Source: Macrostomum hystrix (Eukaryota > Platyhelminthes > Macrostomidae). From it: a stretch of 64,000 nucleotides of DNA. Numbering within the stretch: position 1 is the first letter of the stretch; every line of letters starts with the position of its first letter. Both the position numbers and the translations under genes were made by a program. Below are positions 9,969 through 24,900 of this stretch, piece by piece. The stretch covers positions 17,020,501 through 17,084,500 of the forward strand of contig CATNEN010000039.1 of NCBI GenBank assembly GCA_950097015.1, written 5' to 3'. Below the pieces are notes generated by a model. It was not told the DNA's origin and searched no databases. It saw only the letters and a list, made by a program, of their open reading frames with translations.

Positions 9969-12900
9969 GTGAGTACGATTCATTTACGGATAAGGAATTA
10001 CTTAGTCGTTTGGGATTTGGACTTTGTACTTTTAGCTATTAAAAGATCATGTGATCTAAGACTTGGGATTCTTGTGTTCTAAGACTTGGGATTCTTGTGA
10101 TCTAAGACTTGGGATTCTTGTGATCTAAGACTTGGGATTCTTGTGATCTAAGACTTGGGATTCTTGTGATCTAAGACTTGGGATTCTTGTGATCTAAGAC
10201 TTGGGATTCTTGTGATCTAAGACTTGGGATTCTTGTGATCTAAGACTTGGGATTCTTGTGATCTAAGACTTGGGATTCTTGTGATCTAAGACTTGGGATT
10301 CTTGTGATCTTAGACTTGGGATTCTTGTGATCTAAGACTTGGGATTCTTGTGATCTAAGACTTGGGATTCTTGTGATCTTAGACTTGGGATTCTTGTGAT
10401 CTAAGACTTGGGATTCTTGTGATCTAAGACTTGGGATTCTTGTGATCTAAGACTTGGGATTCTTGTGATCTAAGACTTGGGATTCTTGTGATCTAAGACT
10501 TGGGATTCTTGTGATCTAAGACTTGGGATTTGTGAGATCTAAGATTTGGGATTCTTGTGATCTGAGACTTGGGATTTTTGTGATTGGGATTCTTGTGATC
10601 TTAGACTTGGGATTCTTGGGATCTTAGACTTGGGATTCTTGGGATCTTTGATTTGTTATTCTTGGGATCTTAGCCTTGTGATTGTTGGTGTGTTAGACTT
10701 GGGATTCTTGTAATCTTTTGGGATTCTCGGATTTTTGGATTCTGGGATTCTGGGATTCTTGGATTCTGGGATTCTGGGATTCTGTGATTCTCGGATTCTT
10801 GGATTCTGGGATTCTAGAACTCTAGGATTCTCGGATTTTGGAATATTGTTTCGCGCTTCATTTTGCAACAGTCGACCAGCAAGCTAGAAAGCACTATTTT
10901 TGTGAATAACAAGCTGAAAGTCTACTATGAGTAGAGCATAGCGATCGTGTCGCATCCGACAGGTTCGCGCTATCCTACTGTACGCTCGCAAATCCGAAGC
11001 CGACGAGGTGCTGACCGCCGCGCGCAGTTTGGGCATGTTCGGTCCGGACTGGGGCTGGCTGGTGTCCGAGCAGACGCTGGAGGGCGCCATGGAGGCCGCC
11101 ATCAACAAGACGCTGCCGCAGGGTCTCATCGGCCTGCGCCTGAGCCGCAGCCAGGAGTCGCTGCACCTCGCCGACGCTGTGCGGGCCATGCGAATCGGCA
11201 TCGAACGATTGGTCGAGCGAGAGTGCTCGGCCAATCCTGCGGCCAAGTCCTGCACGGACCTGCTCCAGGTGCAAACTCCGAGGGACTGCGGCGCCCCGGC
11301 CGGCGGAGTTCGCCGAGGTAGACGACGCCGCCGTTCGGTCCGCAGCATCGACGATAAGCGTCATCGGGCCCGACGCAGCGACCGGCAGTGGGGAGGAAGA
11401 GGTTTCGACCAGTTTAGTTATAAGCCTGAGTGGGGCAAGTTTGGCAACAAAATTTTCGAGTGAGTAGCTTTTGAATTCGCTAACAATTTGTCACCTATGC
11501 TCAAATCCTGTACCTGATTTTATCGTGCTTTTAGTATCCAGGACCGTAATATTTGAGTTTAAATTATTCCGAATCTTCATTTTTAAGTCTGCAAAATCCC
11601 ATATCCTCATCTAAAATATCCCAGATCCTGATACTGAGTCAAAAATATCCCAGATCCTAATATTTGAGTCTAAAATTTCCCATATCCTTATATTTGAGTC
11701 TAAAATATCCCAGATCCTCATATTTGAGTCTAAAATATCATATATCCTCATATTTAAGTCTAAATTATCCTATATCCTCATATTTGAGTCTATAATATCC
11801 CAAATCTTAATCTTTTAAGTCTAAAATATCCCAGATCCTTATATTTGAGTCTAGAATATCCCAGATCCTGATACTGAGTGAAAAATATCATAGATCCTCA
11901 TATTTAAGTATAAAATTTTTCAGATCCTCATATTTGAGTCTGCAATATCCTAAATACTAATTTGTAAATCTAAAATATCCCAAATCCTCAAAACTGAGTA
12001 GACAGTTATCCCGGATTCGATAAAACAAATAAAATCCTCTGAAATCCCCATTCAGCTCTCTCGTTAGCGTTGAATTCACGGACGGCTCCACCGGTCACGT
12101 GGCTTTCGACGCCAACGGCGACCGTCGCCACTCCGTCTACCAGATTGTCAACGCCGACTCAGCCGGGCGGTTAATTCCAGTCGGCACCTACGGCGTCCCG
12201 GTTGTCTCCGACCCGACCGACCCGGCGGCCGTGAGGGCTGCTGCGGGTGCCGTCGCTAGCTCTGGCGGCGTCGTGGCCGGCGTTGGCGGCAGCTACGTCA
12301 GCTTGTTGAACATCTCCATGGAACTGGTGCGCTGGCCGGGGAACATGACCTACAGGTGAGCGCCCTGACCTACTGTGACCTAGCCTTGACCCACTGTGGC
12401 CCAGCCTTGACTCATTCTGCCCTAGCCTTGACCCACGCTGACCATGCCTTGACCCAATTCGACCTGGCTCGTGCACGCTGACCCAGCCTTGACCCAGAGT
12501 GACCTAGCCTTGACCCACTCTGACCTGGCCTGACCCGCTCTGAACTGGCTTTAACCCCCTCTGACCTAGCCTGACCCACTCTAATCATGCCTTGAACCAA
12601 TTCGACCTGGCCCGTCCACGCTGACCCAGCCTTGACCCAATCTGACCTAGCCTGACCCACTCTAACCATGCCTTAACCACTCCGACCTAGCTTTGACCCA
12701 CACTGACCTAGCCTGACCCAACCTGACCAAACGTTGGACAGGCGCCACGTGAAGGAGACTTGCACTCCGGGCGGTCGCGGACGCTGCTGGCGCGGTGTCG
12801 GCGTCGGCGGCCGCGGCGGCTCCCGCGAGGTAGCCAGCGCTCCATTCAGCTTCAAGCGCAAGACCACCCTGCGAGTGGTGACTAAGCTTAGTAAACCGTT

Positions 12901-15900
12901 CGTGCTCAACCGGACGAAGGAGGCCAACACTAGCTGCCTGCACAATCCGAATCCTGCCAATTTTAGCGGCGAAGTCGACTGCACCTGGCAGGATCCAAGA
13001 ACTGGTGAGACTATATTTAGTATCCCTGTTATCCCTGTTTGGGATATTTTACTACTATACTAATCATCAGGCAGTGCACACTGTCAACTGCGCCTTGTAG
13101 GTTGGTCCTCCACGACAAGCCCCTAAGACACAAATAAATGTGGCCTCATTGCGGCCTCAATGCGCCACACACAAGAAATAGTAAAGACCAACAAATATTA
13201 ATACTTTTTAGTGCATACACATTTATTCATAATGTAACAGTAACAAGTAGAAAAACAAAAAAATTATTTATGAGCATTAAATTTACAATATAACTAAATA
13301 TAGATTCAGTCAGAAGCAGATCGGCATGCAAATTTGCACTATTAATTCAGTGGTTTATTAAGAAACAAGCAAAAAATCTAACACGAAGGACGTTAATTAA
13401 ACTTTTCAACAATACGGCTAAAATTTACAAAAAAACTTTTTTTAATACACGCAAACTATACTACTTACTAATAAGTAGCTTAAAAGCTAAGGACGATATG
13501 TTGCGTTTACGCGGTTAATCTTTTGAAAGCGGAAAGCGAAAAGCGGTTTAACGAGTAACTAATTTAACATAGATTTGAGGTTATTTTTTTGGCGTCCGAA
13601 GCTGATCAACAAAGTTAATAATGGCCATGTTAACTTATCAAAGCTAGAATTTTATAAAGTGACATTTTAGCTAGCGAGTGAAGCTTTCATTGGCATTATT
13701 AAAAAACTATAATTCAAGGCAAATAGCAAGTTTTCTATCGTATATTGCAGTCGGAAGCGATGTAGACAATTTGTCTGGTGAGGAGCGAAAATTTAACATG
13801 CTAACGAAGCACTTGAAATTCACATTTCCCTCAGTATGCTAATCATAATTTTCGGACTAAATACTCAATCCAGCTACTATGAGTAGGCTAATTGTTTTAG
13901 ACAACAACCAGAGTTGTGATCGCTCTGGCCTCCAGGTCACTGTCCTCAGGCACAGAGGTCATTAGGGTTACGCCGGGTCTTAACTGCGGAGTCTTCGGTG
14001 CTGTCTTCTCCTCCTCCTCGGCGGCGGCGGCGGCGGCCTTCTTTGGCGACGTTGAAGCCGGCTCTTCGGACTCGTCGCCGTTAGGAGGATTATTCGCCGA
14101 TTTTTCGGGACTTTCAACTTGAGCCTGGACGATTTCAACTTCGCCATCCTTGCCAGCTGCCGGAGCAGCTTCGGCGCTTGTCGGCTTGGCGCCGTGATGC
14201 CGACGATGCCGGCCGTTGTGCGGCGGCTTCTTCTTGCTGTTGTCGGTGTTGTCGGGTCCGGCACCGGCCGTGGGAGTTCCGGCCGCTGCGATCATTGCCT
14301 GAACTTCCATCTCTTTCTCTTCATCCTTGGCTAGTTGGGTATTTTTTCTCCGGCTCCAACCTTTGTAGACCATCATTGAGATGACGGTGATGAGCAGGAA
14401 GGCTACGCACAGGCCAATAATGATGAGAAACGTGTGCCTGGACTGACCGCTAGTCGATGAATTTCCATCGCCCAGATTCTGTACGCCGGATCCATAAGGT
14501 AGCTTCGGTAATAGACACTGCGGACGACTGCTCAACACTAGACGATTGGGATCGAACCCTGGCGGGCACGGCTCGGAGAGATTGGCTGAGCCAATGATTC
14601 GACTTTGATTTAGGCCGGCTAGAAGATCCGGCGCAGATTTCACAGCGTCTGGTAGGCTGCAGAATGCGGCTTGTTCAATCTCTTGAATTGGATTCCCAGA
14701 TAGGTTTAGACTAGTTAGGGAGGCCAGGCCTAGCAGTGCTCTTTGGCCAATAATTCGGATTTGATTGTTGGCCAGATTTAATTGTTCTAAATATCTCATT
14801 ATGCCGAAATTTCTGTCGAATAAACAGATTAGCGAGCCGTTGCTAAGATCTAATATTCGCAGATTCGTTAATCCGGATAGGACGCTGTTGCTAAGGCTGC
14901 GAAAACGATGACCGCTCAGATCTAATTGACGAAGATTGCTCAGGCGTTCCAAAGCTTTCGGAATTTGCTCCTCGGCTAGGCGAGCATTGACCATTCGTAG
15001 CGTCTGGTTGAGGGGTGCAGTCGTGGGTAATCATGAATTCCAAGAAATGCTTGTGAGTTCTAAGAAAGGATTTAAATTCTAAAAAAGGGTGTGAATTCTA
15101 GGAAAGTATGTGAATTCTAAGAAAGGATTGTGAAAGATTTCAAGGGACTGAAGATATACTAAGAAAAAGATCGGGAATTCTAAGAAAAGTTGTGAATTCT
15201 AAGAAATGGTGTGAATTCTAAAAAAGGATGATCAATTCTAAGAAAAGATTATCAATTCTAAGAAAGGATTCGGAATTTGGAAAAGGATATGGCTTTAAAG
15301 AAAGGATTATAAATTCAAAGAAAATTTAGGATCAAAAGAGATTGTGAATAAAAAAAACGATATGAATTCTAAGACAGAGATTGGAAATTCTAAGAAAGGC
15401 TGTAAATCAAATGAATGGATGTGAATTCTAAGAAAGGTTGTGAATTTTTTGAAATTATTGCAAATTCTAAGAAGGGATTTTGAATTCTAAGAATGGATTG
15501 TGAGTTCTAAGAAAGCGATGGTGAACTCTAAAAATTGAGAACCGACTATCAATTCCAAGAAAGATGTATGAGTTCTAAGAAATAGGTGCTGTGTATTCTA
15601 AGAAATAGTTATTGATTCAGAGGAAAGACTTAATATTCTTAGAAAGGACGATCTATTCTAAGAAATAATTTCTAATTCCATGAATGTTTTAATTTCTAAG
15701 AAAGGATTTCTTATTTTAAAATAATAATTTAGCTAATTAAAATCCCGAAGTCCTAAAGTACAGTCTCCATCAGCTTACCTGCAGTTGAGTATTATTATCG
15801 AATCGACCGTCAAGTTTCTGCTCCCAGATTTTGACCAGCTCATCGTCCCTCAGCTGAGGCAGCAGTATGTTTAATTCGCGCAGTCCGCCAAGGCCGGTGA

Positions 15901-18900
15901 AGGCGGCCGGCTGAATGTACTGCACAATGTTGCCCTCAAGCATTAGGCGACGCAGATTTGGCATCGAGCCAAAAGCGTCATCGTCTAATTTCTTAAATTT
16001 GCTATTTCTCAGAGTGAGATCTAGCAGGGCGTTGCGAGTGTCCTGCGGCAGGCTGGCCAGGTACAGGCTGTCCACCCGAGCATTGTCTATGGTCAAAGTG
16101 CGCAGGGCGGGTAGCCGTCCAATCCAGGTGCTGTTCAGGGTGTCAATTTTGCAGCCGCCGCTAATGCTGAGTTCGGCAAGATTGGCAAGGCTGTAATGGT
16201 GGGGCGAGGAAAAGCTTATTTAGTCACTTATTAGATGACGAGGCATTAATGTATTTCAAATATATTGATAGTTGCTCGCGCTGTTTGCTTTTATTTCTAG
16301 AAGAATATTTTTAGCTTAGATTTTACGAATCACTGTTTTTGCATTTCTTGGAAGCTAAATCGCGAAAGTAGTTAATTATCGATATAGTTAACTAGATTTT
16401 TTTATTTCTATAAAAATTCTAGAGAATATAGATATAAATACCCTCTAGATTGGGATCAAAATATTTTCTGGATTATTATCAAAATCGTTTCTAGATTGGG
16501 ATCAAAACTGTTTCTAGATTGGGATCAAAATCGTTTCTAGATTAGGATCAAAATCGTTTCTAGTTTGGGATCAAAACTGCTTCTAGATTGGGATCAAAAT
16601 CGTTTCTAGATTGGGATCAAAACTGCTTCTAGATTGGGATCAAAATTGTTTCTAGATTGGGATCAAAATTGTTTCTAGATTAGGATCAATATCCTTTCTG
16701 GATTGATTTCAAAATCCTTTCTGGATTATTATCAAAATCGTTTCTAGATTGGGATCAAAACTGTTTCTAGATTGGGATCAAAATCCTTTCTAGATTGGGA
16801 TCAAAATTGTTTCTAGATTGGGATCAAAATTGTTTCTAGATTGGGATCAAAATCCTCTATGGATTTAACTCTAAATCCCGTTCTAGATAGGATCTAAAAG
16901 CTACTAATTCCAGATGAACTCACCCGTCCAGTGTATTGATTCTGCCGTTGACGCCGGCGCCAACCGCTATTGGGCAGCAGTTCACAATGCTTAGATTTGC
17001 CAGCGAACTAAATAAGTTGCCGTCGAATCGCAAGTTACCGCCGACTCGATTCAGCATGAGGCTCTGAAGCTGAGCCGCCCTGCTTGCTGTCAGTGGAGCC
17101 TGTGGAGGCCAGCTTGTCAAATTGACATTAACCAGAGTCAGTCTAGTTGTTGACGATGTCAATTCGTTTTGAAATAATTGATTAGCTGAAATTTCTAAAT
17201 CGTTTAGAATGCAATCGGTTCTATCTGATTCGCAAACTGCCGACACTAGCAGCGGCAGCAGCGGCAGCAGCAGCAGTGGCAGCTGGCGCGATTGTAGCAT
17301 CGACATCTTTGATTGTTTTTGTTATTGCTAGCTGTTGATTATAATTTAATGCTCTGAAATTTGATTAGGGGCCGAAATTGTAGTGCTGAGAAGACTGAGA
17401 TTAGATGAGAGATTCTAAAAAGACTGAGATTAGATGAGAGATTCTAAAAAGACTGAGATTAGATGACAGATTCTAAAAAGACTGAGATTAGATGAGAGAT
17501 TCTAAAAAGACTGAGATTAGATGACAGATTCTAAAAAGACTGAGATTAGATGAGAGATTCTAAAAAGACTGAGATTAGATGAGAGATTCTAAAAAGACTG
17601 AGATTAGATGAGAGATTCTAAAAAGACTGAGATTAGATGAGAGATTCTAAAAATAGTGAGATTAGATGAGAGATTCTAAAAAGACTGAGATTAGATGAGA
17701 GATTCTAAAAATAGTGAGATTAGATGAGAGATTCAGAGATTAGGTGAGAGATTCAGAGATTAGGTGAGAGATTCAGGGATTAGGGGAGAGATTAGGTGAG
17801 AGATTCAGGGATTAGGGGAGAGATTAGGTGATAGATTCAGAGATTAGGTGAGAGATTCAGGGATTAGGTGAGAGATTCAGGGATTAGGTGCGAGATTAGG
17901 TGAGAGATTCAGGGATTAGGTGAGAGATTAGGTGAGAGATTCAGGGATTAGGTGAGAGATTAGGTGAGAGATTCAGGGATTAGGTGAGAGATTAGGTGAG
18001 AGATTCAGAGATTAGGTGAGAGATTAGGTGAGAGATTCAGAGATTAGGTGAGAGATTAGGTGAGAGATTCAGGGATTAGGTGAGAGATTCAGAGATTAGG
18101 TGAGAGATTAGGTAAGAGATTCAGAGATTAGGTGAGAGATTAGGTGAGAGATTCAGGGATTAGGTGAGAGATTCAGAGATTAGATTCAGAGAGATATAGA
18201 GAGATTGTGAAATGGATAGCTGTATTTCTCAAGAATTGAGTAAGTCTAGCTAAAATAAAAGGTTATTAATAGCAGCAAAATACTTACCTGCCAACGCAAA
18301 TCCAATAGCTACCTTATGGTCACTTTTTTCTGAGACTGTAGAATTGATTAATATGTATCTGTCTAGGTCATAGCCTAGTCCCTGGTCGCACACCATATAC
18401 ACACACACGCCAAGTTTCGAGTTGAGAAACAATTAATGAGTATACTGGACTAGTAGCTAGGCTATTATTATTATTATTAACTACTATTATTATTAGAGAC
18501 ACTGGCCGCTTGCAGTGCTGGCCTGTCTGTCGGTACAGTCCTGTCTTTTTGTCGGTCTTATAAATATATATCTTTCACGGCCACCGTTTTAATTCTCTCT
18601 GTCTCTCTCTGTCTCTCTCACTTCTCTGGTTTTTAAATCGCTCTTTCAATATATATATATTATAATGTTTAGTATGCTATATATATAATTTCCTTTATAC
18701 TTGGCGCCGACACACGCACAAGCACAAGAAAGGGTTAGCGGAGGTGAGGTGGGTGGAAGCCAACCGCGTCAGTCGGACAGGAAAGGAAAGGAAAGAAAGA
18801 GAATGTACACTAGCGGCCGCTCGCTCACTCTATGTCTGTCTGTCTGTCTGTCTTTCCGCCAACTTTTCTTTCCCAAACATCATTCCCTAGTCCTATCCTT

Positions 18901-21900
18901 TACTTGCCCAGTCATTCATTGGCCATATTGGTATAATAGCGTTACAAGAGAGGATACGAATGACTCACCCCAGTGTTTTGTCCCTGTTTCCTACCAACCA
19001 ACCTTTACAGAAAAAACTGTTTTTTTCCCACTCCGCATTTCATTCCCCATCCCATCATCGACTTCCAAAAATCTGTCCTGCACTCGACACAAAAATTACC
19101 GACAGCTCGTGTGCTTTTCCTAGCCGGGAAAATATTCTTAATGAATTGATGAACTTGTTTTTGCGCATAGGGTAGCTACAGGCTACAGCTCCAACAAAGG
19201 CTGTGTACAGATGTTCAGTCCGTGGACTGGGGACCCAAATTTCTACCCCCTTCTAGCTAAAGCTGATACACTAGTGTTATGTGTGTATATACTAGTTAAG
19301 ATTGAAGTTATAGAGTGATAGTAAGAGTGACAATAACTTGATGAAGTGATAAGTGAGTGACAAAATTAGATAAAGAGAAATAGGGAGAGAAATACGGGGG
19401 GAGGTTTGGGGAAGAGAGACGGAGATTAGGGGAGAAAGACAGGGAGATTAGAAGAAAAACGACAGGGAGATTAGGGGGAGAAAGACGGCGAGATTAGGGG
19501 AGAGAAATGGAGAATAAGGGGAGAAAGACAGGGATATTTGGTGAAGAAAGACAGCAAGATTGGGGGAAGAAAGACAGGTAGATTAGGGGGAGAAAGACAG
19601 GTAGATTAGGGGGAGAAAGACAGGTAGATTAGGGGAGAAAGACAGGGAGATTAGGGGGAGAATGACAGCAAGATTGGGGGGGGGGGAGAATGACAGCAAG
19701 ATTGGGGGGGGAGAAAGACAGCGAGATTAAGGGGAGAAAGACAGGGAGATTAGAAGAAAAACGACAGGGAGATTAGGGGGAGAAAGACGGCGAGATAAGG
19801 GGAGAGAAATGGAGATTAGGGGGAAGAAATAGGGAGATTAAGGGAAGAAGGAGGGAGATTAGGGGAACAAAGACAGCAAGATTGGGGGAAGAAAGACAGG
19901 TAGATTAGGGGGAGAAAGACAGGTAGATTAGGGGGAGAAAGACAGGTAGATTAGGGGGAGAAAGACAGGGAGATTGGGGGAAGAAAGACAGGGAGATTAG
20001 GGGGAGAAAGACAGGGAGATTAGGGGGAGAAAGACAGGTAGATTAGGGGGAGAAAGACAGGGAGATTAGGGGGAGAAAGACAGGGAGATTATTGGCAGAA
20101 AAACGGGAGATTAAGGGGAGAAAGACAGCGAGATTAAGGGGAGAAAGTCAGGTAGATTAAGGGTAGAAATTAGGATAAAAAAGACAGAGTAGATTCGGGT
20201 ATGAAGACCGGGAGTTCAGAAGATGCAACAGGTATCAGAAATAATCAGCAGGGTTACTAGCCAGTGAAGCAGCAGCAAGCAGAAGTAGTATAATTCTTAT
20301 CTTTATTGTCAAGCGCACAAGTTTTTATGTGTTCTGCTTCATTCTGTTAGGAAATGTGCAAATAAGTCGCAATGGTTGCTTCCATTTGCGGCGCTGTAAA
20401 AGCCAAGTTTAAGAGGCTCGTTATATGTTCGAATTTCTATATGTAGATTTAACCAAACGCGATGGTTGGACAGTTTCCTTGCATTTTTTGCACAGTTCGT
20501 AAATTAAGAAAAAAAGGAATCATGTTTCTAAAAAAGCATCGTAAAAGTTTTTATCGAATCATGGTCTGATTGCATCTGAATAATTAAAAAACTAGGCAAT
20601 TTTAACGCAACAGTTAATCATTTTATGAGGCCATTGCTTTTATATAGATTTCTTGTGTTTTTTCGTGTTACCAGAAAATCTTAATTCGGATAAAAATACT
20701 TAAGTAACTAGAGGAAGAATTTGGTAACTAGTAGGATTTGGGGATTTAGGATAACTAGGGATAGAATGAAAGTCAACTGAAAAGAGAACTAGGGTAACTA
20801 GGGGGGATTTGGGAAACTATGGGGTAACTATGGGGAGAATTAAGGCAACTGGGTTAGAGTTAGCTAAGGGAAAAGAAAAGGGCTAACTACATGGTACTTA
20901 TAAATATTCGTGCACTAGATTTCAAACTCGGGTACTAGGGGTTAGAATTATGGTGCTAAAAATGGAGATTTATAGGGGTGAGAATGGAGGTTACTAGGGG
21001 TGAGAATGGAGGTTACTAGGGGTGAGAATGGAGGTTACTAGGGGTGAGAATGGAGGTTACTAGGGGTGAGAATGGAGGTTACTAGGGCTGAGAATGGAGG
21101 TTACTAGGGCTGAGAATGGAGATTACTAGGGCTGAGAATGGAGGTTACAAGGGGTGAGAATGGAGGTTACAAGGGGTGAGAATGGAGATTACTAGGGCTG
21201 AGAATGGAGATTACTAGGGGTGAGAATGGAGGTTACAAGGGGTGAGAATGGAGATTACTAGGGCTGAGAATGGAGATTACTAGGGGTGAGAATGGAGGTT
21301 ACTAGGGGTGAGAATGGAGGTTACAAGGGGTGAGAATGGAGGTTACTAGGGCTGAGAATGGAGATTACTAGGGGTGAGAATGGAGGTTACAAGGGGTGAG
21401 AATGGAGATTACTAGGGGTGAGAATGGAGGTTACAAGGGGTGAGAATGGAGGTTACTAGGGCTGAGAATGGAGGTTACTAGGGGTGAGAATGGAGGTTAC
21501 AAGGGGTGAGAATGGAGGTTACTAGGGCTGAGAATGGAGGTTACAAGGGGTGAGAATGGAGGTTACTAGGGCTGAGAATAGAGATTACTAGGGGTGAGAA
21601 TGGAGGTTACTAGGGGTGAGAATGGAGGTTACTAGGGATGAGAATGGAGGTTACTAGGGCTGAGAATGGAGGTTACAAGGGGTGAGAATGGAGATTACTA
21701 GGGGTGAGAATGGAGGTTACTAGGGGTGAGAATGGAGGTTACTAGGGATGAGAATGGAGGTTACTAGGGCTGAGAATGGAGGTTACAAGGGGTGAGAATG
21801 GAGATTACTAGGGGTGAGAATGGAGGTTACTAGGGGTGAGAATGGAGATTACTAGGGCTGAGAATGGAGGTTACTAGGGCTGAGAATGGAGATTACTAGG

Positions 21901-24900
21901 GGTGAGAATGGAGGTTACAAGGGGTGAGAATGGAGGTTACTAGGGCTGAGAATGGAGGTTACTAGGGGTGAGAATGGAGGTTACAAGGGGTGAGAATGGA
22001 GGTTACTAGGGCTGAGAATAGAGATTACTAGGGGTGAGAATGGAGGTTACTAGGGGTGAGAATGGAGGTTACTAGGGATGAGAATGGAGGTTACTAGGGC
22101 TGAGAATGGAGGTTACAAGGGGTGAGAATGGAGATTACTAGGGGTGAGAATGGAGGTTACTAGGGGTGAGAATGGAGGTTACTAGGGATGAGAATGGAGG
22201 TTACTAGGGCTGAGAATGGAGGTTACAAGGGGTGAGAATGGAGATTACTAGGGGTGAGAATGGAGGTTACTAGGGGTGAGAATGGAGATTACTAGGACTG
22301 AGAATGGAGGTTACTAGGGCTGAGAATGGAGGTTACAAGGGGTGAGAATGGAGATTACTAGGGCTGAGAATGGAGGTTACTAGGGCTGAGAATGGAGATT
22401 ACTAGGGGTGAGAATGGAGGTTACTAGGGCTGAGAATGGAGATTACTAGGGGTGAGAATGGAGGTTACAAGGGGTGAGAATGGAGATTACTAGGGCTGAG
22501 AATGGAGGTTACTAGGGGTGAGAATGGAGGTTACAAGGGGTGAGAATGGAGATTACTAGGGGTTAGAATCGAGAATGTATATAAGCTGACGTGAAGATTC
22601 ATTCAGTTAGAAGACTGTAGTTACCAATGTTATTCTAGCTTACTAACATCCATCATTATAAATAGATGACTCCGACACTACGGCAGTGTAATTCATAATC
22701 ATTATTATTATTATTAATAGGAAGATTTATTACTTCTGTCTGCAGTGGCGGTAGTGGCTGTAAAATTCCCACACAAATGTTTCGCAGACGATTGATCAGC
22801 TATGTGCTAGGCTAAATATTCATTATTTCTGATACACGATGATAGTGTTACGCTCTATACTTCATCATCCTAGATTTCCCATCACTGTATAGTCAGTCTG
22901 TCAGCAATGCCGTTTGTTGGTGTTTTTGAAACACCGCCAGTCAGCATCACCTGGCCCTGCTATATAACTTATCTCCATCTATCTGGTATTTGCCGCTCAC
23001 GCCACGCTGCAGACAACAAAAGCGAGCCGATCAGATGTAACTCCAATCGTACAGGAGACTGCCCAACTATAATCCATCGTTAATCCCTTCATGCAATAGC
23101 CTTATCGTGTGTGCGGGGTCAGGGCCTGGGTTGGTGCTATCTTCAACTGTATTAATGGCAAAAGAAATGTTCAAAACTTCGTCTATCTGAATGGGATAAA
23201 TATCATCGTGAAAAGCTTCAACAGTAGGAATACCAAGCCATTTTGTGGCTTGTTTTTTGTACCAACGGGGACTTCCCCTCCACTTGATGTTTTTTTGCAG
23301 CGCCTGAATGCTAACAGCGTTGGGTGGTGACTGATTGGTTGACAGACTTGGCGGTGGTGTCCTGTGGTTGAGCTGCGCCTAATACTTAGGCTTGATCAGT
23401 GAAATTGGAGAAATTCGCGTCAGGGTATCCATAGTGGTCTAGTTCCACCTGTTGTAGCCCTTGAAGGTCCAGCAGTCCGTCTATATAAAGGTAGGTGACC
23501 ACCGAAGACGGAGATGATGCAAGCACATTCGGGTGACATGCTGATAAGTTTTGAAGGCCTGGCAACGCCGCACTGAGGCGCAGTGCTAATTTGTGTATTG
23601 GGGTGTATGAAACACACTAGCTCTTATGGAAAAATCCGACCTTCGGCCAGAACCATTGAATATCTCGACGATCTTAAGAGCTGGCGACTTGATTATTGTT
23701 TCAGAAGATGCGCAACAAAAAAGTGGGCCGTGTTCTTGAGTTCCATGTGCTTGTGTTGTTTCGTTCTGGTGCAGCACGAAAAATTGGCAATTTGCCACCC
23801 TTGGTAGTTCTACTGTTAATCCATTAATTACACTATTCTCTACTACATGCTACTGTAAAACTTTAATACCTTATAATAAATATAATTTAGTTACACCTGT
23901 CCCAAACTGGCCAGATGTGCAGCCGACAGGGCTGCGTACGGCTGTTAAGTCCATGGACTGGGGGGGGCGCCGCACCCACCCTCTATTCACACTAGCTAAT
24001 GCTTTAACAGATGTCTTGATATGGGACACATATTGTTCCAATGGAGTTAGGAATCGAACCCCCGACCTTCAATTCATGAGTCTGACACTCTAACCTTTAA
24101 TATCTACCCTACCCTACTCCATTCTAACCAAGTCTTCTGGCATTGTTAAACCATCAATAAAAAATATTATCGTACAAAGTGAGGTGTCATAATAAAAGCA
24201 AAGTTTTATGAAATAATAAAAAAGCATTCCTGTTGAAATCTGCCCTGGTGAGTTTTATGTTCGAGCTTTGCTCAGAGAAATTAGTTGTGTTTTATTGTAG
24301 AAGCCTCCAACAATGACTCGCTTTAATGGCCTGACAAATCAAAATATTCTCAAACTTATTTGGCCATTTTAATTAAGTTAGCTCTGAATCGTGTCTTAAA
24401 ATATTATTATACGGTTCATGTACGGCTTGTATATGCTCATATGCTCATGAAAAGGCTTGTTTGAGGCTGAACAACTCTGAATAAGTTTAAATATGCCAGC
24501 TTTTCCGGTTTTATATTTCTTGCCCTATCTATCTTACCCTATCTATCTTACCCTATCTTTCTTACCCTATCTTTCTTACCCTATCTATCTTACCCTATCT
24601 ATCTTACCCTATCTATCTTACCCTATCTATCTTACCCTATCTATCTTACCCTATCTTTCTTACCCTATCTTTCTTACCCTATCTTTCTTACCCTATCTTT
24701 CTTACCCTATCTCTCTTGCCCTATCTTTCTTACCCTATCTATCTTACCCTATCTTTCTTACCCTATATATCTTACCCTATCTTTCTTACCCTATCTATCT
24801 TACCCTATCTCTCTTACCATTCTACTTTTCGTATTTTCTCCTTCTTTAATTTTCTAATTTCAAAGAATTTATCTTTTTGAAGAGAGCGTTATATTTTTTA

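Noticed and set aside
10884-11364. Minus-strand frames across GluN1 exon 2
   Set aside because: Shadows of a GC-rich exon; the plus-strand frame carries the receptor homology.
18701-19175. Short plus-strand genes near 18.7-19.2 kb
   Set aside because: Frames overlap microsatellites and show no domain or conserved splice sites.
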